Positions 15,820 through 23,366 of a DNA stretch of 64,000 nucleotides are shown in pieces. A program made the translations under genes and the position numbers. The notes below the pieces were generated by a model. The model had not been told where the DNA came from, did no database searches, and saw only the letters and a list, made by a program, of their open reading frames with translations. Every line of letters begins with the position of its first letter. Positions within the stretch are counted from its first letter, which is position 1. The DNA is from CAMPJM01 sp964440915 (GTDB lineage Bacteria; Bacteroidota; Bacteroidia; Cytophagales; Cyclobacteriaceae): assembly GCA_964440915.1 (NCBI GenBank), contig CAYTTV010000004.1, forward strand, positions 27,694 to 91,693, read 5' to 3'.

Positions 15820-17883
15820 TTATTCCAAACTGAACAGCTTTTCGTCTGGGTCTGTATTGATTTCTAATGATTGGACTGTTGCACTTATGCCAGGAGGTGA
15901 CAAAGTAAGCTTCATAGGGTATTTTACGCCATTTTTTTCTTGGTAGTCTGCAAATGAAACATTTTGCTTAACCTTGCCTTGAGGTGTCTCCATTTCCATG
16001 ATTTCCTTCATCTTCAGCCCAGTATCGATGCTGTAATACTGGGTGGAAATTCCACCTGTAGGCAAAGTAACTTCTAGCACATAAGCCTCTACACCTTCCA
16101 CTTTCTCGATCCCTTTCAAGCTTGATTGCGCACCCCAATTTTCATATTCCAACTCTGGAAAAACGACGGATTTGTAAGCAGCCTCTTTTACCTGCTCTTC
16201 TGACACAGGGAGTTTTTGCCCCATTTGATATATTACTAGATCATTCCCATTGTAAATCTCCTTTTGAAGTAACGAGCCTCCCATTTTCACTTCACTCATA
16301 TACATGTTAGGGGCTTTTGTCACTTGTATAATTTCAACGTTATTGCCTTGTATGGAAGCAGTCAATTTCATTCTCACATCTTTGACCTTCAACATATTTT
16401 CTTTCCCACCTAAGGCAGTGATGTAATTGTCGATGACCTTCTCTGCCGTAAGCCCTGATGGTAGAGCTGTGGGTTTTTCAGGCGTATAGGAATTCCCGTA
16501 GATATCATAATGCTGCAACTTTCCAAAATGCTTGATCCTTCCCTCTATCTCTGATCCTTTACCCACCACTACAATATAAGCTTGTTCAGGCCTAATATAT
16601 TTATCCGCCATTTGATGCACGTCTTCTAAAGTTACCGCTTCGATATTTTTTAGATAATTGATATAATAATCTTTTGGCAGGTTATAACGGTCGATATTGA
16701 TGGCAAAGTTGGCAATCGTAGCAGGGTTTTCTAACGACCTCCCAAAACTCCCGGATATATAGTTCTTTACATTCTGGAGCTCCTCTTCAGTCACATTCTG
16801 CTTTTTTATATTATCCAGTTCATGTAGAAACTGCACAATGGCACTGTCTGTCACCTCATTACGAACACTTGCAGAAGCCCGAAAACTCCCAATAAGTTTA
16901 TCACTGCTTATCGCTGAATTGGCGCCATAGGTATAGCCGTGTTTTTCCCGAAGATTCATATTCAGTCGAGAAGAAAAAGATCCTCCAAGTACCTGATTCA
17001 TTACCGCACTTTTTATCACGTCGGGACTTCCTGGTTTCAACTCAAGCGGATAAGTAACTGCAATTACAGATTGCACAGCATTTGGACGGTCGACTAAAGC
17101 GACGACTGTTTCCTTAGGCGGCTGTGGAGTTGGGTAGGTGGCTGTAGGTACATTGCCCTTCTCCCATTTCCCAAAGTATTTTTTCACCAGCTTTTCGGCC
17201 TCCTTTTTCTTGATGTCTCCTACTACAGCAAAATAGGCATTGTTTGGTCTAAAGTAGGTTTGGTAATATTCTTTTATTTCTTCTATATCGATGTTTTCAA
17301 CAGATTCTTCCGTTACAATTTCTCCATAAGGATGCGCTTTGCCAAAACGTAATACTTGGGCAACTTCTGAAGCAATCACGTTTGCATCATCCTTGTTAGC
17401 TGCCAATGCAGAAAGGGTCTGCTTTTTTAATTTTTCTAACTCATCTTCAGGAAAAGACGGCTGCAGTATCACCTCCGCCATCAGTTCCATGATCTTATCC
17501 GCATGTTTGCTCAATGAAGAAGCATAGGCCCCAGAAGCATAAGTGGATAAGCTTGCACCTAAAAAATCTACTGCTTCGTCTAATGCTGCTTTTGTTTTTG
17601 ATTTCGTACCATTTCTCAACAGTTCTCCGGCCATGCTTACGTACCCTGCATTTTCCCTTTCCAGTATTGGATCATTGTCCAACACCAAAGAAAAAGACAC
17701 TCTCGGTAGCTTATGGTTTTCCACTACGAAAACTTTCATGCCATTGGATAATGTAAAAGTTTCTGCTTCTCCCAAATTAATCTCAGGAGCTGGTCCAGGT
17801 TCAGGCTTCTTGGATCTATCTAGCTGTGCCCATGCGGGGATGGTGCCTAAAAGTAAGAATATGATTAATATATGCTTTTTCAT
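15820..17883 (-). CDS. M16-family peptidase-like subunit, zinc site lost
   Basis: A 687-residue exported protein with signal peptide (residues 1-19, ending PAWAQ). Residues 38-460 form the two M16 domains (TLSNGMKVFVVENHKLPRVSFSLVLD; FSSRLNMNLREKHGYTYGANS). Where active members have HxxEH, this protein reads SMAGE at about 84-88 (ENAGYVSMAGELLRNGT), so it cannot bind the catalytic zinc. It still has the Arg/Tyr loop (LREKHGYTYGA) typical of the non-catalytic partner. Residues after about 470 form an extra domain resembling LolA-like lipoprotein-carrier folds (VIDNYITALGGKENMLKVKDVRMKLTASI). The active partner is encoded 42 bases upstream in the same operon, so a two-chain periplasmic protease is likely. 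Confidence 0.9.
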   Translation of the reverse strand: MKKHILIIFLLLGTIPAWAQLDRSKKPEPGPAPEINLGEAETFTLSNGMKVFVVENHKLPRVSFSLVLDNDPILERENAGYVSMAGELLRNGTKSKTKAALDEAVDFLGASLSTYASGAYASSLSKHADKIMELMAEVILQPSFPEDELEKLKKQTLSALAANKDDANVIASEVAQVLRFGKAHPYGEIVTEESVENIDIEEIKEYYQTYFRPNNAYFAVVGDIKKKEAEKLVKKYFGKWEKGNVPTATYPTPQPPKETVVALVDRPNAVQSVIAVTYPLELKPGSPDVIKSAVMNQVLGGSFSSRLNMNLREKHGYTYGANSAISSDKLIGSFRASASVRNEVTDSAIVQFLHELDNIKKQNVTEEELQNVKNYISGSFGRSLENPATIANFAINIDRYNLPKDYYINYLKNIEAVTLEDVHQMADKYIRPEQAYIVVVGKGSEIEGRIKHFGKLQHYDIYGNSYTPEKPTALPSGLTAEKVIDNYITALGGKENMLKVKDVRMKLTASIQGNNVEIIQVTKAPNMYMSEVKMGGSLLQKEIYNGNDLVIYQMGQKLPVSEEQVKEAAYKSVVFPELEYENWGAQSSLKGIEKVEGVEAYVLEVTLPTGGISTQYYSIDTGLKMKEIMEMETPQGKVKQNVSFADYQEKNGVKYPMKLTLSPPGISATVQSLEINTDPDEKLFSLE

Positions 17884-17925
17884 CGAGGGTTGTTTTTTGT
17901 TTGAAGTTATAAAAATACTGATCTG

Positions 17926-19263
17926 CTATTGATTAGCCTGACCTGCTGCAGCCTTTGGCAAATAGTATAGCACAACGCGATTTTCTTTGGTGAAATACTC
18001 ATTGGCCACTCGCCTTATATCTTCACGCGTTACTTTCCGATACCGCTCTATTTCAGTATTAATAAGATTGGCGTCGCCAAAATACATATGATAATTGGCC
18101 AAGTTCTCAGCTACTCCCGCTACTTGAGCATTATTGTTCACAAAACCTGTTTCAATTTGATTTTTTAATTTCTGGAATTCTTTCTCGGAAATCAGTTCCT
18201 TCTTTACCAGCTCATATTCTACTTCCATAGCCGCTTCAAGCTCTAGTGGGGAAACACCCATATTGGCAATACCGTATGTCAAAGTAATTCCTGGATCCTC
18301 CAATGGGAAAGGAAATGCACCCACAGACAAAGCCTTTTGTTGCTCATCTACCAAAGCTTTGTACAACCTTGAGCTTTTCCCTTGCGAGAGTAACTGCGCC
18401 AGCATGCTCACAGCATAAAAATCATCGGTTCCTTGCGCTGGAATATGATAAGCCTGAATGACAGCCGGCAATTGGATGTTGTCATATACCGTATCACGCA
18501 CTTCTGCGGTTTTCTTTGGCTCTTGCACTGTAGGTCTAGGAATCTCCTTTGTACCTTTCTGAATCTCACCAAAATATTTTTTTACCAACGCTTTAGTAAC
18601 TTCTATATCTATGTCACCAGCAATGGAAAGCACGGCATTGTTGGGCACATAAAACAACTCGTAAAAATCCATAAAATCCTGATATGAGGCAGCATTAAGA
18701 TGCTCCATAGAACCAATGACCGACCATCTGTAAGGATGAACTTTAAAGGCCCTCTTCATGGTTTCTTCTACTACAGATCCGTAGGGTGTATTGTCCATTC
18801 TTTGCCTTCTTTCCTCTTTCACTACTTCCCGCTGCGTCTCAATGCCTATACTGTCGATCTTGGCGTGCAGCATTCTTTCCGACTCCATATACAATCCAAG
18901 CTCCAGTTGGTTAGATGGCAAAATCTGATAGTAATAGGTCCTATCATTGCTAGTATTGGCATTTAGTGTCCCTCCTGCAGCCTGTATGGTCTGAAAGTAC
19001 TCGCCGCGGCCTATATTTTCGGAGCCTTCGAAAAGCAAATGCTCAAAAAAGTGGGCAAAACCGGTCCTTTCGGGGTCTTCATTTTTAGCGCCTACATGGT
19101 ACATTACCGAAACAGCCACAATCGGCGTGGTTTCGTCTTGGTGAAGGATCACATGAAGGCCATTGTCTAAGGTATATTCGGTAAATTCAATATTGGTTTG
19201 CGCTTGAGCACAGAAGCTCCCAAAGGCAAAAAAGGAAGCAATAAGAGTTTGGGTTAATTTCAT
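17926..19263 (-). CDS. M16-family zinc metallopeptidase, catalytic subunit
   Basis: A 445-residue exported peptidase with signal peptide (cleavage near FCAQAQ). The inverted zinc motif HFFEH is at residues 71-75 (GFAHFFEHLLFEGS), and a downstream acidic stretch (QREVVKEERRQRMDN) supplies the third ligand. The C-terminal domain includes SQGKSSRLYKALVDEQQ. Together with the zinc-site-less protein encoded directly downstream it resembles the alpha/beta pairing of mitochondrial processing peptidase and of bacterial two-chain M16B enzymes. It probably degrades peptides in the periplasm. Length is normal for a single-chain M16B subunit. Confidence 0.93.
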   Translation of the reverse strand: MKLTQTLIASFFAFGSFCAQAQTNIEFTEYTLDNGLHVILHQDETTPIVAVSVMYHVGAKNEDPERTGFAHFFEHLLFEGSENIGRGEYFQTIQAAGGTLNANTSNDRTYYYQILPSNQLELGLYMESERMLHAKIDSIGIETQREVVKEERRQRMDNTPYGSVVEETMKRAFKVHPYRWSVIGSMEHLNAASYQDFMDFYELFYVPNNAVLSIAGDIDIEVTKALVKKYFGEIQKGTKEIPRPTVQEPKKTAEVRDTVYDNIQLPAVIQAYHIPAQGTDDFYAVSMLAQLLSQGKSSRLYKALVDEQQKALSVGAFPFPLEDPGITLTYGIANMGVSPLELEAAMEVEYELVKKELISEKEFQKLKNQIETGFVNNNAQVAGVAENLANYHMYFGDANLINTEIERYRKVTREDIRRVANEYFTKENRVVLYYLPKAAAGQANQ

Positions 19264-19619
19264 AATTAAAAATGGTTTATGTATTCATAGCTTGGTCTAA
19301 AGCGACTGCTTATATGTCACTTCTAATGTCACTTCTAAAAAAAGATTCACCTAAAATTATAAAAAATAAGGCAAAAAAATAAAGTTATTTTAACAAGGGT
19401 TTTATAGCTCCACCAATGGCTTCGAATGATTGAAATCTTAGCATTCGACAGACGCTGACGCGTGTGTCCATTCATCTAAAGTCGATCTCCAAAATTCCCT
19501 TCCCTCCGCTATAATCAATCGCAATGCTGTACTTCCAATGCCAAGTCCTACCACACCTTGAGGTCATTAAGCATTGATCGCCCTCAGCATTATCACCGTT
19601 ACTTAAATGAACTCAATCC
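19264..19619. other. Intergenic region upstream of the M16 pair
   Basis: 356 bases without a gene between the M16 operon and the PfkB kinase gene, both leftward. It holds a tandem 12-bp duplication (19314-19337) close to the M16 start. I see no other structure. Confidence 0.6.
19314..19337. repeat. Tandem 12-bp duplication
   Basis: ATGTCACTTCTA occurs twice head to tail (19314-19325, 19326-19337), 51 bases upstream of the M16 peptidase start, inside its likely promoter region. Confidence 0.8.
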
Positions 19620-20615
19620 TCAAAAAAGATAATTCAACACTTCTTTTGCTTGGTGCCACTCTAAGCGAGGCCCAAACTTGGCCACTACTTTTGAAGCGGC
19701 TAAACTTGCGATTTTTCCTGCTTCCGCGAAGCTGTGCCCATGGGTAATGCCGTACATAAATGCCCCCGAAAACATATCGCCGGCCCCATTAGCATCAATG
19801 GCCTTTACCGGAAATGGCTCTATGTTGATAAAAGTATCGCCATCATAAATTATAGCGCCATTGGCACCTTGGGTAATGACAAATCTTTTGGCAGCCTTTT
19901 TCATGGCCTCCCGCGCTTCTGATATGGTCTGCGTGCCTGTAAACAGCATCGCTTCTTCCTCATTGCAAAACATCAAATCGACGCTTGCCCCTACTACCTC
20001 ATGGAGTTCCTTACCAAAATATTTGGCCATGCTGGGATCGGAAATGGTAAGGGCTGTTTTCACGCCACTTGACTCGGCCAACTTTTTTGCGTGCCGCATA
20101 GCTTCTCTTCCATTTTCAGAAGTCACCAGATACCCTTCGATGTACACATATTCGGAATTGATAAGGGCGGAATCTTCAATTTCTTTCATAGAAAACTGCC
20201 CTGATATGCCCAAGAAGGTGTTCATGGTTCTTTCGCTATCAGGCGAAGTCATGACAAGGCATTTGCCTGTGATGCCTGGCGAGGCTTGTTCAATGGTCAA
20301 GTTGGTGTCTACGCCATTTTCTTGCAGATCCTTGAGATAGAATTGGCCCATATCATCCTTTGCCACTTTGCAGGAATAAAAGCTTTTACCCCCAAATTGG
20401 CTTACCGCGATCATGGTATTGGCGGCTGAACCTCCACATTGCATGCTGCTTTTCGACAATTGAATAGCCTGCATAAGCTGGTGCTGTCTTTCTTCATCTA
20501 CCAAAGTCATCAGCCCCTTCTCTATGCCATGTTTTGGAAAAAAATCTTCTTCTACCTCAGTTACAATATCAACCAAAGCATTCCCAATACCATAAACATC
20601 ATACTTTTTTGCCAT
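19620..20615 (-). CDS. PfkB-family kinase, adenosine-kinase-like
   Basis: A 331-residue ribokinase/PfkB fold kinase. The N-terminus YDVYGIGNALVDIVTEVEEDFF and GLMTLVDEERQ, and the substrate loop MQCGGSAANTMIAVSQFGGKSFYSCKVAKDD, are those of the adenosine kinase branch found in Bacteroidota. The catalytic signature is AIDANGAGDMFSGAFMYGI with the base Asp in GAGD. The likely reaction is phosphorylation of adenosine to AMP with ATP, though some members use other ribosides or sugars. It is followed after 45 bases by the GNAT-like gene upstream in the same direction. Confidence 0.85.
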   Translation of the reverse strand: MAKKYDVYGIGNALVDIVTEVEEDFFPKHGIEKGLMTLVDEERQHQLMQAIQLSKSSMQCGGSAANTMIAVSQFGGKSFYSCKVAKDDMGQFYLKDLQENGVDTNLTIEQASPGITGKCLVMTSPDSERTMNTFLGISGQFSMKEIEDSALINSEYVYIEGYLVTSENGREAMRHAKKLAESSGVKTALTISDPSMAKYFGKELHEVVGASVDLMFCNEEEAMLFTGTQTISEAREAMKKAAKRFVITQGANGAIIYDGDTFINIEPFPVKAIDANGAGDMFSGAFMYGITHGHSFAEAGKIASLAASKVVAKFGPRLEWHQAKEVLNYLF

Positions 20616-20660
20616 TCCTAAGTAATTTAATATTTTTAGTTAAAAATCATTTAGTGATGA

Positions 20661-21827
20661 TTAATGGAGGATAGGGGCCCGATTAAATGGTTTCGTTTCG
20701 TCAAAAAGCTTCCTATAAGTAACATGGGTCTTTCGGATGCTTCCCCCTACCGATTCTGCTACCTTCATCATCTTGGGATTAAAGTCCCCTATCCAGTTCA
20801 TCTCGAGCTCATCATAGCGAAAATCTTCTGCCCAGCAAACAGCATAAAACTTGATGATGATGGCTATTGCCGCTCCTTTGCTTTGGAACTCAGGCACGAC
20901 ACCAAACACTACCCCGAACATTTTCTTGCAAGTGCCCTTCCACCGATGATACAAAAACTTCAACTTCCCGATTAGATCAAGCTTTCCATTCACATGCTTA
21001 AAGATCTGATTCAACTCAGGTAACATCAGGAAAAAAGCCACAGGCTCACCCTTATAATAAGCAAACCATAGCAAGTCCTCTTCAAGCACGGGTTTAAGGT
21101 CATTCATGGTAGCCTGGATTTGCGCTGAGGTCATTTCCTCCACACCATCGTGCTTTGCCCAAGCCTTGTTGTAAATCGTGCGAAAGTCTTCTGCGTACTT
21201 GTCGATATTATTCTTGCGACAATGCTCAAAATGAAAGTCAGGATTCTGAAATGTCCGCTCTGCGACTTTTACCAAACGCTCATCCAAAAACATTTCCCGT
21301 AGCTTTCTATAATAAGTGTATTGTTTGAAATATAGTTGAAACCCATACGCCTCAAAAAGTTGTTGATAATAGGGAAAATGATAGAACATCCCATAGTTAG
21401 GTTCATAAAACCCATCCACCAATAGCCCCCACCAGTTCATTCTATCACCAAAATTGATAGGGCCGTCCATTGCCTCCATCTGCCGAGCTTCTAGCCAATC
21501 CTTGCAAGTGTCGAACAATAAAGAAGCTGCGCCTAGGTCATTGATGCATTCAAAAAACCCCATCCCTCCGGTCGGTTGGTCAAAGGTATAGGCTGTTTTG
21601 CGATCGATGAATGCAGCCACCCTTCCTATTGTCTCCTGCCGGTCATTTACCAGTATCCAACGGGTGCATTCCCCGTGCTCGAAATATTTATTCTTAGCAG
21701 GATCAAAGACCTTTTCAATATCCTTGTCCAAGGGCCTTATCCAATTCTTTTCATTTCTGTACAACCGAACCGGCAATTGCAAAAACTCCTTTTGTGTCCG
21801 TTTGTCTGTTACTTCTATGATCTGCAT
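20661..21827 (-). CDS. Large GNAT-fold protein of unknown substrate
   Basis: A 388-residue cytosolic protein. The first half (PVRLYRNEKNWIRPLDKDIEKVFDPAKNKYFEHGECTRWILVNDRQETIGRVAAFIDR) and the last part (MFGVVFGVVPEFQSKGAAIAIIIKF, DELEMNWIGDFNPKMMKVAESVGG) have the layout of a large N-acetyltransferase-like family common in Bacteroidota. The acetyl-CoA loop is the segment VPEFQSKGAAIA. The natural substrate is unknown. It is upstream of the PfkB kinase gene by 45 bases and may be co-transcribed with it. Confidence 0.65.
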   Translation of the reverse strand: MQIIEVTDKRTQKEFLQLPVRLYRNEKNWIRPLDKDIEKVFDPAKNKYFEHGECTRWILVNDRQETIGRVAAFIDRKTAYTFDQPTGGMGFFECINDLGAASLLFDTCKDWLEARQMEAMDGPINFGDRMNWWGLLVDGFYEPNYGMFYHFPYYQQLFEAYGFQLYFKQYTYYRKLREMFLDERLVKVAERTFQNPDFHFEHCRKNNIDKYAEDFRTIYNKAWAKHDGVEEMTSAQIQATMNDLKPVLEEDLLWFAYYKGEPVAFFLMLPELNQIFKHVNGKLDLIGKLKFLYHRWKGTCKKMFGVVFGVVPEFQSKGAAIAIIIKFYAVCWAEDFRYDELEMNWIGDFNPKMMKVAESVGGSIRKTHVTYRKLFDETKPFNRAPILH

Positions 21828-21883
21828 GGTGTTGCATTTTTCACTTGCTCAAAAGTAAGTGTTATTTGTCAAGATAAAAAGGC

Positions 21884-22100
21884 GAGATAAGACATCAGAA
21901 TTTAGACGCCAGATTTTTGACGCCAGACACCAGAAAAAGTGGGCAATTGACAATGGGCAGAAACAAACTACGATCATCAATCTTATTCGTTATTCAATCA
22001 TTTCATCATTCGCACATGAAATCAAAAAGAATCCCACCCCTCAAATCCCTAATCAAACTCAAACATTTCAAACCAAAAACTTTGAACTCTCAACTTTAAA
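21884..22100 (+). repeat. Heptad-phased spacer before DegT gene (31 units)
   Basis: 217 bases that divide into 31 consecutive 7-bp words in one unbroken phase. Near the left end eight words in a row begin with GA, including GACGCCA at 21905 and again at 21919. Later come TGGGCAA (21940) and TTGACAA (21947), then CTTATTC (21982) beside GTTATTC (21989). At the right end come CTTTGAA (22080), CTCTCAA (22087) and CTTTAAA (22094). Period 7 excludes protein coding. Frames crossing it are not genes. Confidence 0.75.
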
Positions 22101-22124
22101 ATATTATTCCATTAAATTTACAGG

Positions 22125-23240
22125 ATGCAGGTAAAATTCTATGACGTTGCTGCTCAATACAGGCAAATAAAAGAAGAGGTTGAGGCGGCCATAAGCGAGG
22201 TGCTGGAAAGTGCAGCTTTTTATAATGGTCCCGCAGTTTCAACTTTTGAGAATTCTTTTGCCCAACGGCATCGGGCAGCACACTGCATAGCTGTCAACTC
22301 AGGAACCTCCGCTTTGCATGCTACCTTGATGGCATTGAACATCGGACCTGGGGATGAAGTAATTGTCCCAGTCAACACTTTTTTTGCTACGGCCGAAGCC
22401 GTGAGTCTTACGGGTGCAAAGCCTGTTTTTGCAGACTGTAATGCAGATGATTATGGCATCGATCCAAGCCATCTAAAAAAGCATATTACTTTCCGCACCA
22501 AGGCTTTAATTGTTGTACACATGTATGGACAAGCCACGCAGATTTCAGCATTAAAAGAGTTTTCAGACCAACATGGCTTACAATTGATTGAAGATTGTGC
22601 CCATGCCCATATCGCCACTTACAATAATGTACCAGTCGGCACTTTCGGCATTGCATCTTGCTTTAGCTTTTTTCCAGGAAAAAACTTGGGGGCTTATGGA
22701 GAAGGAGGAGCCATATTGACGAATGATGAAGGGTTGGCGACTGAATTGACCAAGATCAGGCAGCATGGAGCTATAGAAAAATACCATCATGAAAGGATTG
22801 GTCACAATTACCGTATGGAAGGCATCCAAGCAGCAATATTGAATGTGAAGTTGCCGTATATCAAGCAATGGACCACCATACGACAAGAGCGAGCTGCCCT
22901 TTACTGTACGTTGTTGAAAGATTGTAAAGAGATAATTTTACCCAAAACGGCCGATACTAATGAACATGTGTACCATTTATTTGTAATACGCTGTCAAAAC
23001 AGGAACAAATTAAGAAGTTATCTAGAGAATAAAGGTATCGAAACAGGACTGCATTACCCTATTCCATTGCACCTACAAAAAGCTTATTCATTTATGGGTT
23101 ACAATCCTGGAAGCTTTCCTGTAGCTGAACAATTGGCTGAAGAAATCCTTTCCCTTCCTATTTCAGAGCAGATCTCCTATGAAGAAGTCCGCTATGTTTC
23201 AGTATGTATCAAAGCGTTTTATGCCAGCGAACCAGCATAG
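22125..23240 (+). CDS. DegT/DnrJ/EryC1/StrS sugar aminotransferase
   Basis: A 371-residue PLP-dependent aminotransferase of the sugar-modifying DegT family. The PLP Lys186 is in SFFPGKNLGAYGEGGAI. The family segments NSGTSALHATLMAL (58-71), DEVIVPVNTFFATAEAV and EDCAHAHIATYNNVPVGTFG are all present, as is the C-terminal HLFVIRCQNRNKLRSYLENKGIETGLHYPIPLH. It transfers an amino group, usually from glutamate, to a keto-sugar nucleotide for surface glycans. It is isolated here, 32 kb from the nucleotide-sugar operon whose rfbB product (a 4-keto-6-deoxy sugar) would be a suitable type of substrate. The preceding spacer is heptad-phased. Confidence 0.92.
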   Translation: MQVKFYDVAAQYRQIKEEVEAAISEVLESAAFYNGPAVSTFENSFAQRHRAAHCIAVNSGTSALHATLMALNIGPGDEVIVPVNTFFATAEAVSLTGAKPVFADCNADDYGIDPSHLKKHITFRTKALIVVHMYGQATQISALKEFSDQHGLQLIEDCAHAHIATYNNVPVGTFGIASCFSFFPGKNLGAYGEGGAILTNDEGLATELTKIRQHGAIEKYHHERIGHNYRMEGIQAAILNVKLPYIKQWTTIRQERAALYCTLLKDCKEIILPKTADTNEHVYHLFVIRCQNRNKLRSYLENKGIETGLHYPIPLHLQKAYSFMGYNPGSFPVAEQLAEEILSLPISEQISYEEVRYVSVCIKAFYASEPA

Positions 23241-23366
23241 GAAATCACGAGGTGTGGTCACAGATAGCAACCAGCCTGGGGTACATTATCCCTTCTTTTC
23301 ATCTACTGTGGTGTTTTTTTCTATTGCCTCGTCTATTTCAAATCTTTTACCTGATTATTCAGAGGT

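Noticed and set aside
21884..22100. CRISPR-like array
   Set aside because: Units are 7 bp and degenerate with no unique spacers, and no cas gene is present.
21859..22134. 91-codon rightward frame before the DegT gene
   Set aside because: It is a translation of the period-7 spacer, which cannot maintain a triplet frame; it overlaps the DegT start.
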